A model generated the notes under the pieces. The model was not told the origin of the DNA, ran no database searches, and saw nothing but the letters and a program-made list of their open reading frames with translations. The position numbers and the translations under genes are program-made. From UBA6263 sp049305865 (GTDB taxonomy: Bacteria; Patescibacteriota; Gracilibacteria; Absconditabacterales; Absconditicoccaceae), in the NCBI GenBank assembly GCA_049305865.1, contig JBAQPP010000041.1, positions 1 to 64,000 of the forward strand: a stretch of DNA of 64,000 nt, in the 5' to 3' direction. Shown here piece by piece: positions 12,531 to 23,753 of this stretch (position 1 is the stretch's first letter; every line of letters begins with the position of its first letter).

Positions 12531-13961
12531 ATGACACAAACACTAGAAAAAGATGAAGAAATAATAACTTCTGAAGAAAACCTCAACGATTTAAATAAAA
12601 TTTTGGAATATGCAAAAATAAATCCAATACAAAATCTGACCAAAGAAAATTTAGAAGATGAGATTTTTAAAAGATGACCCGTAGTAGTAATATTTGGATG
12701 ACAACTTGGAGATGAATGAAAATGAAAAGTCACATCGCAATTTAAAGATGCAGACTATGTAGCAGTTTGACCATGAGGAGCAAATGCATGACATACAGTA
12801 GTATTAAAAAATTGAAAATCATTAGCTTTGCATGAATTGCCATGAGGAGCAATCATAGAAAAAGCCAAAGTTTATATATGACAATGAAGAAGTGTTAATA
12901 TTTCTGGCTTATATACAGAGATCAAACAACTTGAAGAAAATTGATACGATATGAAATGAAAAGTTATAGTTGCATGAAATGCACAAATAATATTTGACAA
13001 TTTACAAAAAAAATTAGATAGAATTATAGAATGATTAAAATCAAAACCAGTCTGAACAACAGCAAAATGAATGTGACCTACAGCAGGACTAAAAGCTCTT
13101 AGAACTGGACCAAATTTCAATATATTACTAAATGATGATTCTACTCAACTTAGAGAATTTATGGAAGTAAACTGCAATTTATTCAATTGATTAAATTTTG
13201 AAGAAATACGAAATGAAATTGAAGAAGAAAAAACATTATTAAATAAAATGATAGCTGAATGATATGTTTCAATAGACACAAATAATATGTTATTGAATCA
13301 AGCTGCTCATGAATGAAAAAAAATTCTAGTCGAAGCATCTCAATCAGCGATGCTTGCAGCAGATTGATGAATGTATCCATACAATACATCCAATGATACA
13401 TGAGTGAATTGAATAATGAGCGCTCTAAATTTGCCTGAGATAAATACAAGTATAGCTGTTTTCAAATCAATCAAATCCAAAGTATGATGATGATTCTTCC
13501 CTACCAAATTTGAAGATATAGAATTTGCCCAAGCATATAGAAATAAATCATGAGAGTATGGAGCTACAACCAAAAGACCTAGAGATGTATGATATTTAGA
13601 TGCTGTAGAGTGAAGAAAAGTACTTAGAACAAATAAGACCGATATCATAATATTTACCAAAGCCGATATGTTATCAGAGCTTTGAAAAACAGCCAAAGTA
13701 TGAGAAGAATACATAAACAAAGAAACGTGAAAAATTTACAGACATGAAGTACCTACCACAAAAGAAGAATATAGTCAAATTGAAGTACAATACTGACCAC
13801 AGTTTGATCTAAGTCAAAATGTCACATGATTAAAAAGTGCTGAAGACCTACCTGAAGAATATAGAAAATATATAGATTATATGTTGGATCAACTAGAGTT
13901 TAAATGAAATGTATTACTAGGCACATGACCATGTCCAGATGATTTTGTAGTTTATAAATAA
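12531..13961 (+). CDS. purA: adenylosuccinate synthetase
   Basis: 476 aa, slightly longer than the usual 430 owing to about 45 extra N-terminal residues. It joins IMP and aspartate using GTP, the committed step to AMP. GGQLGDEGKGK is the P-loop-like signature, with four of its glycines written TGA, followed by GPGGANAGHTVV carrying the catalytic histidine. VGTTAKGMGPT and GGGFFPTKF are further family motifs, and the base-binding TRPRD equivalent reads TTKRPRDVGYLD. AMP made here could feed the AMP phosphorylase pathway at the end of the window. Two small genes follow within 26 and 22 bases and may share the transcript. Confidence 0.95.
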
Positions 13962-13986
13962 ATTTTAAATTATCATCAATAGTAAA

Positions 13987-14445
13987 ATGTTAGATAAAGA
14001 AAATTCACAAGAATTAATAATATCTATTGAATCAGTCTATTCACGATTAAAAACAAATGATATTTTTAGTCAAAAACGTGATTTTAATTTAATAGGCATG
14101 CATGCACTTAGTCAATTACAAGTGTGTTTAAATATAGAGACAGAAGAATTTGACACTCAAAAGTATAAAAACAAAATAATAAAACTCGAAACACAAATAA
14201 ATATATGAAATACTATCTTAGATCAGATAAATAAATGAATTCTAACAGTAGAAGCATGAGCAGATAAACAAGAAGAAGTAACTCAACAACTAAAAGATAC
14301 AGTACAAAATAATTTAAATAATCTAGAATCAAGCAAAAAAAAACTAGAAGAATTTTTGCTCAAGACTTCCATAATAGCTAAATACAAAAAAGATAACGAC
14401 AAATACGAAAAAGAAATACTAGAAATTCTTGATATTATCCAATAA
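13987..14445 (+). CDS. hypothetical helical protein, 152 aa
   Basis: Not recognised. It has no signal peptide or membrane segment. Residues about 55-150 are rich in Lys, Glu, Leu and Asn with heptad spacing (NNLNNLESSKKKLEEFLLK), so a coiled coil is likely. It starts 26 bases after purA and is followed by an acetyltransferase-like gene. The single in-frame glycine-poor composition leaves only a few TGA codons. A cytoplasmic helical protein of unknown role. Confidence 0.7.
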
Positions 14446-14466
14446 AATTTATATCAGATTAAATTA

Positions 14467-14997
14467 ATGCGAAGAACTATTGAAAATTATAAACAAGAAA
14501 AAGAAAAAATTATAGGTTTCTTAGAAAAAAATGACAATGAGCTTCCCACACCTATATCTGAATTCCCACTAGGCATAGAGTGAACAGCAAATCTTTTTAG
14601 TGAAAAATGAAAAATTATTATAGCAGAAATTTGAGAAGAAATAGTTTGATTACTTTGACTAACATTTTGAGAACCAAGCAAAAATTACGAGAATCCAGAA
14701 ATAGGATATATTTATCTTACAATATTTAACGAAAAAGATAGAAGAAAAAAAAATATGATAATCTGATTATTCAAAAAATTATTAGAAGAGATGGAAAATA
14801 GATGAATCAAAACAATAAGGTTCAAAGCAGATACTACAGTAGAATATAACAATAATTTGTATAGAAAATTTGCCAAATTAGTTTGTTTACAAAAAAATAC
14901 CCAATGAATTGATTGTAATTTATACGAGACAGATGTTGATCAATTATATAAATCTCTTTTTATAGAAAATAATTTTCGCCCATTATTAGAAAAATAA
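14467..14997 (+). CDS. GNAT-like N-acetyltransferase (probable)
   Basis: 176 aa. The order of elements suits the GNAT fold: a strand with KIIIAEIGEEIVGLLGLTFGE in the first half, then IGYIYLTIFNEKDRRKKNMI, where the segment after the strand sits in the place of the acetyl-CoA-binding R-x-x-G-x-G/A loop but lacks its glycines. IKTIRFKADTTVEYNNNLYRKF resembles the terminal strand and helix (neighbour-joining asparagine and N-x-x-Y-x-K-x-G-F). The weak acetyl-CoA loop lowers certainty. It could acetylate an amine on a small molecule or protein; the substrate is unknown. Confidence 0.55.
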
Positions 14998-15007
14998 TTT
15001 AATATTT

Positions 15008-16480
15008 CTATAATTTCTTATTTATCATTTCTCTCGTCTTAGGTCACAAATATCCACATAAACTAGAATTGTCGTTTAAAGAAATTAAACTATTCTTTTT
15101 CTGAAATTCACATAAAGCATTTATTACCCCCTTTGAATAAATTCAATCTATCTTAGCAAAATATAATTTTTCTCAACTTAAAAATCTCTGCAATGTCCTA
15201 ATTTCTCAATTTTGGTCTCATTTTTTATATGCCCTATAAAACTGAAACGACTTTTCAGTAATCCTTTGTAAAGTATGTGTCGTCTTTAGCGGTAAAGCTG
15301 GCTTATCTAAGGGGAAAGACTGAAGATTTTCTTGAACACTTTCTTTCAAAACCAACAATCCTTCATTATCATTTATCAATCAGTTTAATTTATTTCTTGT
15401 CACAGGGCCAAGCCATCATTTAGAGAGAAGATTTGGATCATCAGGAGATAATATTCAGTTTTTTAACTGAAATGCATATACAGCATCTATAGTTCTAGTA
15501 TCCAATATTGAATTTATATTTCAAGTATAATATGATAAATTATTTAGAATTATTTGTAATTTTTTTATATCTTCTGATTTATCTAATTTATTAAAAGGTT
15601 TTGTGAAATATTGTTTCAAAGTAAGCTCAATTTCAGTCTTTTTAAATACATTTCTAGCATCTTTTTTTATACTATCCAATGTGCCTACGGCCCACAAATC
15701 TCAAGGATAAAATCACTTATTTTTTACATCTTGTTTCATCACAAAGCTGGTAGGAGAAGAGAACATACCACAATTAATATTTTTTTTTGAAAGTATTCAT
15801 TTTGATACTTGATATCTACATAAAGCATCTTTAGTCTCTGTTCCAAAAAATCATGTCTGTTTGCCATCTTTTAAATATCAAAATTTTATTAGGTATTTTT
15901 GCAATGTCGATACCCGAGCATCATTTCTTTCTGGTCAAAGTTTCACAACCCAAAGTGCAATATCAAAAAAATTTGTATAAAAAGGGATCTGTTCAAAATT
16001 AAATCAGATTTTTAAATTATTTCATTTTATTTTATCTACACTACAAAAATATCAAGACAAAGTCTGTTTACCAAAAGTCAAAGCTCTAATCAGTCATTCT
16101 TCTCATCTTCACATCCATATATCGATGCGGTCTCCATTGTGTCATCTCTCACCAGAAAGCACGATAGCTCATCCTCTATCCTCTATCTGTCATATCCCAA
16201 ATCATGGAAAATATACAACAGTACCAAATGCATAAGTTTTGGGTCAAGCAAGCATACCATTAAACACTTTTTTTCATCATGCTCCAGCTATTCCCTCTCA
16301 ATTAAGTATTTTTTCTTGTATATAATCTGATCTATAATAAAAAGCCTGACCACTAACTGGTGAATAATATGCTGTTACGACAAAAGTTCTTTTTTCACAC
16401 TCACTTTCTATATCAAATCAAAAAGCAAATCAAAAAAGCACAAATAAAACAGATAATCATAACAAAAATTTAAAATTCAT
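15008..16480 (-). CDS. secreted 3D-domain protein with peptidoglycan-binding repeats
   Basis: 490 aa. A signal peptide is evident (KFLLGLSVLFVLFGFAFG). Residues about 35-135 fit the 3D domain (named for three aspartates), seen in lytic transglycosylase-like proteins: VVTAYYSPVSG, YAFGTVVYFPG, IEDRGGAI and GDRIDIWMGRGEEG. Three segments then resemble peptidoglycan-binding helices: VSTLQKYLIKFGYLKDGKQ, IKKLQIILNNLSYYTGN and IRTLQRFLSGEKLYFAK, each followed by a D-x-x-T/K-x-x-x-A-[VL]-x-x-[FY]-Q pattern. It is probably a wall-remodelling enzyme on the outer face of the membrane. It stands alone on the minus strand and faces the divergent gene at 16648. Confidence 0.8.
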
Positions 16481-16647
16481 TTAAAATAATCAATAAATAA
16501 ATCTAATTAATTATATTTTTTTATATAAAATTTTCAAATTATTGACAAATTTTTCCAAAATATATTTGCATAAAAGCATATTTTAGATATAAAATTAAAA
16601 AAACAGTATCTATAATCATAAAGACACAAATTTAATATAAATTTATA

Positions 16648-17199
16648 ATGCCAATTATTATGCAAAACAAAAAAAGATTCATAATTTGGGGAACCATTAC
16701 AACTCTTATAATAATGATCATTCTAACAAAACAATTCATCAGCGAAATTCAATGGAATGAAACTATTGCCTACATCGTAATAATACTAGCCATTGCTTGT
16801 ATATACGAATTATATAAATGGTTAAAAACCCACAACAGATCATATCGTATCGCCTTCAGCATTGGAACATTAGGCGCCTTGCTTATTATCCGAGTAAATG
16901 GTGCTGTTGGGATCATAGGAAGTGAAGATAATCCCGCCAACTTGATGTATTGAGCAGTATTGTTTACTATAATCTTAGGTTCCTTAATATCTACCTTCAA
17001 ACCACGCTGAATGGCACTCACACTGTTTGCTACAGCAATCGTTCAAATTCTTGTTCCTGTATTCGCACTATTTATATGGCCAGCACAAACTTCCTGGGGT
17101 GAAGCAGGCGTAATAGGTGTATTAGTTTTTAATTCCGTATTTGCAGGAATTTTTATCATATCTGCATTATTTTTTCAACGCGCAAGATTAAAAGAATAA
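16648..17199 (+). CDS. four-helix integral membrane protein with mostly GGN glycines
   Basis: 183 aa with four or five membrane helices. The segment AVGIIGSEDNPANLMY followed by KPRGMAL is a combination I recall from uncharacterised membrane proteins in UGA-stop bacteria, Bacteroidota among them. The gene has thirteen glycines: eleven are GGN and two are TGA, one of them in the conserved PRGMA. Native genes around it write most glycines as TGA. This suggests a recent import whose glycine codons are drifting to TGA. Read with the standard code, it breaks into two fragments. Function unknown. Confidence 0.75.
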
Positions 17200-17263
17200 A
17201 TAAATCAACAATATTAACTCATCTTGAAACTGGATGACAATTTCCTAATATACCTGTATACAA

Positions 17264-17300
17264 AACGTTTATACGTTTATACGTTTTAGCGCTTAAGCGC
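17264..17300. repeat. short tandem CGTTTATA repeats ending in a 12-bp palindrome
   Basis: Three near-copies of ACGTTTAT stand in tandem, followed at 17289-17300 by the perfect palindrome GCGCTTAAGCGC. It lies between the imported membrane gene and a small protein gene. It is unusually GC-rich for this sequence and may be a protein-binding site or the scar of an insertion. Confidence 0.6.
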
Positions 17301-17304
17301 CTAC

Positions 17305-17499
17305 ATGTGACTTGAAAAAAAATTCAATAAACGATTAATAAGTTTTATAATATGATGATCAATATTTAAGCTAGCAAAAAAATGAGGCTTAGAATTGAAA
17401 GAAAAGGCATGATCTGTAGGTAAGATCAAAGATTTTTTTGATTCATGAATCAAAGAGATGAAAAAAGACATAAATAAAATCAATGATAATATTAAATAG
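17305..17499 (+). CDS. small hypothetical protein, 64 aa
   Basis: Readable only with TGA as Gly (seven TGA codons). It starts MGLEKKFNKRLI, has a short moderately hydrophobic stretch (LISFIIGGSIFKLA) and ends with a charged helix (IKEMKKDINKINDNIK). The spacing between stop codons and composition look like a real gene, but there is no recognisable family and the length is small. It begins five bases after the palindrome. Confidence 0.5.
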
Positions 17500-17507
17500 A
17501 TAAAAAA

Positions 17508-17535
17508 TTGACAATAATCCACATTAAAATATAAT
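17508..17535 (+). promoter_or_regulatory. promoter of the LRR gene
   Basis: TTGACA at 17508-17513 and TATAAT at 17530-17535, both perfect, with 16-base spacing, 38 bases before the LRR gene's ATG. Confidence 0.7.
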
Positions 17536-17573
17536 AAATACAGTATAATTGTATTTATTTTTTATTTAAAAAA

Positions 17574-18077
17574 ATGAACGAACCATTCAAAGAATGAGAT
17601 ATGGGACAAAAATGATCTAATTCAATAAACCAAAATTCTAATATTACAGAAGTTATAAAATGAGAAAAAATAGATTTATCACAAAAAGATCAAACAAATG
17701 AAGAAATAGAAAACATACTTAAAAAAATAGGAAATCCAGAAAATATAAAAGAGATCAACTTATCATATAATCAGCTAAATACTATACCACAATCCATTTT
17801 TAAATTTACAAATCTGGAAAAATTAGACTTAACATACAATAATATAAAATCTATACCAAACAACATATGAATACTTAAGAATCTTAAAAAATTAATATTA
17901 ACATCCAATCCATTAAAAAACAATTTACCAATAGAAATAAGAGGACTCTCATTAGAATATTTAGAAATAGATATACTAAATGAAAATGATCAATATTTAA
18001 GAAATATCATAAAAAAAATCAAAGAAAATATAGTAGATACATACTGAGATGATAAAGATAGTTGAGGCCGATGATAA
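17574..18077 (+). CDS. leucine-rich repeat protein
   Basis: 167 aa, no signal peptide. The centre carries three bacterial-type leucine-rich repeats: IKEINLSYNQLNTIPQSIF, LEKLDLTYNNIKSIPNNIG and LKKLILTSNPLKNNLPIEI, with the L-x-x-N-x-[LI]-x-x-[IL]-P pattern. Such repeats bind other proteins. The N-terminal 60 residues and the C-terminal tail are polar. The gene has its own promoter and ends seven bases short of the convergent alr stop. The partner is unknown. Confidence 0.8.
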
Positions 18078-18083
18078 AAATAA

Positions 18084-19223
18084 TTAAATAATTTCTCTCC
18101 TAATCCCCTTATCCAACTTTACAAGAAATTCATAGGTAATCATTCAACTCTGCTCCACCAAACTTTTTAGAGTATTTTTGGAAGATATATTTTCACTAAT
18201 TATCTCTATTTCATCATATAAATTAGCAGATCAGTCTACTAATATGCTACACATATTCATACATATAGTTCAGACTTGTTTAAAATATTTTCTTCATCCA
18301 TTACCAAACATTAGCTTTCAACTTATAGATCTAGGTAATCATTCAGCATAACCAAATGGAATAGTTGCAACTTTTTCATTTTCATAAGATTTATATTCTT
18401 GGCCATAGCTCACTCATTGCCCATATGACAAATTATGTAAAGAAACAATTCTAGACATAATAGTCATTGCTGGTTTGAGTTTTTTTCATTGAACAAATTT
18501 TTCATCTGACTGCTCTAATGGATTATAACCATACATTGCTAATCCAGGCCTAAATGCATTGAAAAAATCATCTTTCATTTTCATCATTCATGCACTATTT
18601 CATATATGCCTTCGCATAGGAGAGTATCCAGCATTTACAATCTCATAATACATCTTTTTAAATTTTTCAATCTGATCGTCTATATTATTTCAATATATCT
18701 TATCTGCACTATGAAAATGTGACATCACACCAGTAACTGCTATTTTGGGGTATTGTTTTAGTACATCAATAAATTTTATTAAATTCTCTTCATCTATTCA
18801 CTCTCTATTCATTCAAGTATTTAAAAAAATATGTATTCTGACCTCCTTATTCATTTTTCAAATTACTTCCAATGTTTGAATATTTGAAATACAAAAAGTG
18901 GTTCTTTTAAAATTAAAGTTATAATAATTTTCGGGTAAAGTTTCTCCAAGTAATAAAATTTCTTGTTTTGCATATTTTTTTACTATCATATACTCTGGGA
19001 AACTATCTACGACTATATATGGCACATCTAGTTTTCTAATTATCTTTGTGATTTGTTTGAGTCAGTGACCATAGGCATTAGATTTAAGTACAGGAAAAAT
19101 TTCTGCTTTGGGTTGTAATGATTGTAATACTTCCATATTATTTATAATATTTTTTTTATTGATATATATCACATTCATTGGATCTGGATTTGGAAGAAAT
19201 ATCTTACGAAGAAATGAAATCAT
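18084..19223 (-). CDS. alr: alanine racemase
   Basis: 379 aa. It interconverts L- and D-alanine with PLP, supplying D-Ala for peptidoglycan. The PLP lysine is in PVLKSNAYGHG, HFHSAD and HIGNSAG line the phosphate site, and RPGLAMYGYNP and GQGVSYGQEY follow. The catalytic tyrosine region and the terminal VGTICMNM are also present. I start at the ATG of MISFLRKIF, which is how relatives begin; GTG 19259 or ATG 19256 would add 11 or 12 residues. It is convergent with the LRR gene. Confidence 0.92.
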
Positions 19224-19299
19224 CAAATATATAGAAACTAAAAAATAATAGCTCATCACTAATATACAAATTATTTTTTTTGTTTCAATGTTTTAGCAT

Positions 19300-19332
19300 A
19301 AAAAAAATCTCGCCAGTAAAACCAACGAGACT
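19300..19332 (-). terminator. Rho-independent terminator after the 226-aa gene
   Basis: On the minus strand TCTCG pairs with CGAGA across a 13-base loop, followed by eight T residues, just past the stop at 19353. Confidence 0.7.
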
Positions 19333-19352
19333 TTTAAGTAGATTGAAATGAT

Positions 19353-20033
19353 TTAATCTTCCCAGTATATAAATTCCGGGTTGATTCCATCTTTATCAAA
19401 GAGGATAAAAACAAGATCATTTTCAGAATCATCATCTGTCCGGCCAATGCTTTTTTGGGAACTGAAAAACCCAACAGCATAATTTACCATAACTGTAAGA
19501 AATTTTTCTCCATAGTTTGGTATACCTACAAAAGTCCCAATCTTATCCTTATCGACAGCATCAATCATCATAACACGTATGATAGCATTACGACCATTGA
19601 GCATATAATTAGGATGATTAAAATATTTCTTCAGCTGAAATTTGTCCAGTCGAGAAACATTTATAAGGGTCTTAAGGTTAATGCCTGGTAAAGGCGGATG
19701 CTTGTCATCCCAATAAATAAAACGACAAATGAATTCAGTTTCTTCTTTGTTGGCATCAAATAAAATAATAACATCTTCTGCTTCCAAAGTAATAAGTTGA
19801 ACAGATGGAAATCCATCAACTTCCAAATGAAACTGTAAACAATCAGCTAGTTGGTCAACATCTACCAATTTGCCAAATATCACTTTAGAATCATTTTGCA
19901 ATTGCATATTTCTAATACACACATATCTACCCTTTAACCTGTAGTTCATGTGTGTAAAATATTGCATAAATTTCTCCTGAAAAATGCGATGGAGTACAAT
20001 TGCTGTACGGATGTTAAAGTTAAATTTTTGCAT
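19353..20033 (-). CDS. two-repeat hypothetical protein without any UGA codon, 226 aa
   Basis: No family recognised. It holds two copies of one motif: a half with NYRLKGRYVCIRNMQL and ending FICRFIYWDD, and a half with NYMLNGRNAIIRVMMI and ending PEFIYWED. The repeated core includes a strand of the form [DV]VIILFD or DLVFILFD. All eleven glycines are GGN; none is TGA. Its base composition is also less AT-rich than the neighbours. It has its own terminator. It reads like a recent arrival from an organism that uses UGA as stop. Soluble, no signal peptide; role unknown. Confidence 0.8.
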   Translation of the reverse strand: MQKFNFNIRTAIVLHRIFQEKFMQYFTHMNYRLKGRYVCIRNMQLQNDSKVIFGKLVDVDQLADCLQFHLEVDGFPSVQLITLEAEDVIILFDANKEETEFICRFIYWDDKHPPLPGINLKTLINVSRLDKFQLKKYFNHPNYMLNGRNAIIRVMMIDAVDKDKIGTFVGIPNYGEKFLTVMVNYAVGFFSSQKSIGRTDDDSENDLVFILFDKDGINPEFIYWED

Positions 20034-20190
20034 ATATAGATTTTTTTTAGTTGTTTTATTTTTACATTTTATAGAGATTTTATCAAAAAAGTCAATTCAT
20101 TAAAATAAAAAAACAAAATACCCAATTGAAATAACGAAATAAAAATCTATAAATCAATCCGCAAACTATTTTTATGCTTCAAATTCAGTT

Positions 20191-22761
20191 ATGGATCAAC
20201 AACAAGCATTATTCACAAGCCAAGCAATATCTTGTCTAAAAAACTCAAATAGAATAGCCATATCTCATAATAAGAAAATTATCCAAGCAGATGATTTGTT
20301 TTTATGAATATACTGATTTATCAGACAGCACCAATATTTCTCTATATTCTGTAATATTACCTGATTAAAAAACATTGAAACACTAGATGAATACTATCAA
20401 AATAGATATTGAGATTTTAGTGTTTTGTCATTTGAAACAAAAACACTTAACCTAAATGCAAAGATAAAGAAAGAAATACAAGAGCTAACAAAAAGCTGAT
20501 TTAAGCAAACAGATTTTATTATCCTATTCTATATATCAATTTTGAATTTGTCTACCACTTTAAAGAAATTACTAAACAAGCATAATATAGACATAGATAC
20601 GCCAATTAAGAACTGCAAAAACCTTATCAAAAACCCCATCATAAAGAAGGCTTGAGCATTTGCATTTTTAGAAATATTACATAAAATCTTAACTAAGTTA
20701 AATTTAGATCCTAAAGACGTTAAGATTATGAAAGTTCAAAACATTGATAACATTGAAAATGTTAATATGCTATTAGATGCTGTAGAAAGCGAAATTTGAG
20801 AACAAGTAGAAAATTCTACCATTAATGCTACTTCAAAAAAAGAAGAAAAAAAATTAACAATAGAATATTTCTGAACAGATCTTACAAGAGAGTCTAAAGA
20901 CTGATTTATCGATCCTATTATATGAAGATCAAAAGAAATAGATCAGATGATCTACACGCTTTTGAGAAAATCCAAAAACAATCCTCTACTTATATGAGAA
21001 GCTTGAGTTGGTAAAACTGCTATAGTTGAATGATTAGCTCAAAAAATCACAAGATGAGAGGTACCAGAAAGATTAAAAAATAAAAGATTATTTTTGTTAG
21101 ATATGTGAACATTGGTAGCTGGGACAAAATATAGATGAGAATTTGAAGCTAGGATGAAATCCATATTGGAAGAAGCAACAGATCCTACAAATAACATCAT
21201 ACTTTTTATAGATGAGTTACATACTATTATTTGAGCATGATGACAAGAACACAACGACGCAGCACAGATGCTAAAGCCATTACTTTCAAGAGGTAAAATC
21301 AAATTAATATGAGCAACTACATTTGATGAATATCAAAAATATATAGAAAAAGATGCCGCACTCAAAAGAAGATTTCAAGAATTAATAGTAAACGAACCAG
21401 ATGCCGCAAGTACAAAAGAAATACTTATGTGATTAAAACAAACTTATGAAGATTTTCACTGAGTACAAATCAGCGAAGAAAGTGTAGAAACAGCTATTAA
21501 TCTCAGTAGGAGATATATATTGAATAAATATCTACCAGATAAAGCGATAGATATACTTGATGAAGCATGTGCTAGAAAATCAACAATGGAACAAAAATTG
21601 GAAAGCGACGAAGAATTTACAAAAGCACAAAAACAGATAACAGATATACAGGTAAAAATAGAAGAAGCTATAGAGAAACAAGATTATTTCTTAGCTGCTG
21701 AACTCAAAGAAAAAGAAGAAAAAATAAAACTTAATATGCAAAAAATCAGGACTACAAAAGCAATTCCAACTCATTTGAGACCTACCATACTGCCCACTGA
21801 TATATGAAATGTACTAGCAGACAAAACATGAATACCATCAAACATAGTTAATGAAGATGAGATCACAAAACTTAGAAGATTGGATGCTGACCTCAAAGAA
21901 CATATCGTATGACAAGATGAAGCAGTTGAATCTGTAGTTAAGACACTTACAAGAAGTAGATTATCTGTAATCAATAGGAAAAAGCCTATTTGATCTTTTC
22001 TATTCCTAGGGCCTACATGAGTAGGTAAAACTTACTTAGCAAAACTGATAGCAAAAAATTATTTCTGAGATGAAACTGCTATGATCAGACTAGATATGTC
22101 AGAATTTATGGAAAAATTTTCTATATCCAAAATCATAGGTTCTCCAGCTGGTTATGTATGATACGAAGAATGATGAAATCTCACAGAAGCTGTGAGAAGA
22201 AAGCCATATTCAGTAATACTTTTTGATGAAATAGAAAAAGCCTCTACAGAAGTATTAAATATTATGCTTCAAATACTTGATGAATGACAACTCAAAGACA
22301 GCAAATGAAGACTCATAGATTTCAAAAGTACAATTATAATTATGACAAGTAATATCTGATCAGAAGAATTCACCAAAAAAAAATGAACGATCTGATTCTC
22401 TGCATGATGAACAGAGCAAGAAATCGATGAAAAAAAATTTGAAGATATAAAAGGTAAAGTAATGGAAGAACTCAAAAATTTCCTATCCCCAGAGCTTCTA
22501 AACAGAATAGATTATAAAATAGTTTTTAGACATTTATCAAAAGCTAACTTTACAGATATATTCAAAATCAATCTTCAAGAATTTTTAGCTACTCGAGCTC
22601 AAAATTCTACCGTAGAACTACCAAAATTCACAGAAAAAAAGATAAAAGAAATTTCAGAAAAAATCTACGATCCTATGTACTGAGCAAGACCTATAGAAAG
22701 ACATATACACGATGAAATAGAACCCATGATAATTAAAAAGCTAATGGAAGAAAAGAAATAA
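20191..22761 (+). CDS. clpC: ClpB/ClpC-family AAA+ unfoldase
   Basis: 856 aa with two AAA+ modules. Residues 1-200 are a divergent N-terminal domain. The first Walker A is GEAGVGKT (269-276), with FIDELHTIIGAGG as Walker B. A mid-region coiled coil (QKQITDIQVKIEEAIEKQDY) is shorter than the ClpB middle domain and closer to ClpC. The second module has GPTGVGKT (607-614), SEFMEKFSISKIIGSPAGY and FDEIEKA. The C-terminus has the D2 small domain with GARPIERHI. It unfolds proteins, either for a ClpP protease or for disaggregation. No clear ClpP-docking loop was seen, so ClpB remains possible. It ends at a bidirectional terminator. Confidence 0.9.
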
Positions 22762-22781
22762 TAAATATATATTTTCAATTT

Positions 22782-22816
22782 AAAAAAATCATCCCATAAA
22801 AAACAGGATGATTTTC
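22782..22816. terminator. bidirectional terminator between clpC and the 84-aa gene
   Basis: AATCATCC and GGATGATT pair across an A-rich loop, flanked by A-tract and T-tract, so it can serve both convergent genes. Confidence 0.75.
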
Positions 22817-22832
22817 CTTAATCTTAAATAAC

Positions 22833-23087
22833 TTAACAAAGATTAAGTGAAGGTTCTTCTTTCGTCCAAGAAGTTGGTAACATGTATGGAATACAATTAA
22901 GTAATATAAACCATATAAAAAGCCAAATTCCAGGTGTGTGATTTAGTGCCCATAAAACTCCGTATTGAACAGAGTTAAGTACAGGTACATTTAATACTTG
23001 TATAAGTCCTCCCACAAATTGGAAAACAAATACCATAAGTGCTGACAAAAGTAACAGCAGCACAATAATTATTCTTAGTGTTTTCAT
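22833..23087 (-). CDS. small two-helix membrane protein with GGN glycines, 84 aa
   Basis: Two hydrophobic helices are visible: IIIVLLLLLSALMVFVFQFV near the start and IWLFIWFILLNCIPYML near the end. The four glycines are all GGN and there is no in-frame TGA. The gene is fully readable under either code. It has no recognised family. With its own terminator it is a monocistronic unit, similar in style to the other UGA-free genes here. Confidence 0.65.
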   Translation of the reverse strand: MKTLRIIIVLLLLLSALMVFVFQFVGGLIQVLNVPVLNSVQYGVLWALNHTPGIWLFIWFILLNCIPYMLPTSWTKEEPSLNLC

Positions 23088-23155
23088 AAGATTATATTTT
23101 TTATTTTTTTTACAAAATAATCATAATAAATAATTATAGAAATTCAATAATATCT

Positions 23156-23626
23156 TTATTTCCTTTGATCTACAAATCACCCCATATACTTAGCTGTATA
23201 AACTTCTTTTCAATCTAAAAATATTTTTTCTTCACCAGAAAAATTGTCTACTTCTCCAAAAAAATTATTTATATAAGTAATATTATCTTTTTTATATTCT
23301 TTTGGTCAACGAAAGGGTTTATCCAATGGTATTAAAGATAATGCCTCCTGTAAAAAAGCATAAATCATTTTCAAATCAGATATACTATCATTTACAGCTC
23401 AATAATAAGTCATAATATATACAGGCTGTCCTTTAAAAAAAACTACTTCCCTACCTCCATAGGGTTCTCATCAAAAATAATTATCATGATACTTCCAATT
23501 TCAGTTTCTAAAAGTTAGAGTTGTAGAAAAATCTTTTCCACTTTTCTCTGGTCTAGAACTACCTGCAGCATAAGTAGATTTTTTCGCTTCTACCAAAAAT
23601 TCACAAAGTCTATCTTTATCTATCAT
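23156..23626 (-). CDS. DUF5680-type protein
   Basis: 156 aa from the ATG at 23626. The pattern DRLCEFLVEAKKSTYAAG, then GKYHDNYFGGEPYGGREVVF and GQPVYIMTYYGAV matches the DUF5680 domain, found alone or behind XRE-type regulators. The fold is small and of unknown function. An in-frame ATG at 23704 would add 26 residues (MKDIEIIFFVLLRM), but that stretch is encoded by a dispersed-repeat fragment, so the shorter start is preferred. Encoded next to an S24 repressor. Confidence 0.7.
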
Positions 23627-23660
23627 AAAGTCATTTATCACAAATAAATCTTTCTCACTT

Positions 23661-23729
23661 GTCATTCTGAGCAAAACGAAGAATATAATTTCTATATCCT
23701 TCATGGAATTTATACCGCAATGGCGGTAT
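23661..23729. repeat. dispersed-repeat fragment and hairpin upstream of the DUF5680 gene
   Basis: GTCATTCTGAGCAAAACGAA at 23661-23680 matches the core of the GTCATT-type repetitive element common in bacterial genomes. At 23712-23729 ATACCGC and GCGGTAT form a perfect 7-bp hairpin around AATG. Together they look like the remains of a mobile non-coding element inserted before the gene. Confidence 0.55.
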
Positions 23730-23753
23730 TCAGGATAACTAGTTTTAATTTTT

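Noticed and set aside
13183..13720. Overlapping minus-strand frames within purA
   Set aside because: They are complements of the purA reading frame and lack any recognisable protein features.
23156..23704. Longer start for the DUF5680 gene
   Set aside because: The extra 26 codons come from a dispersed-repeat fragment and do not resemble the family N-terminus.
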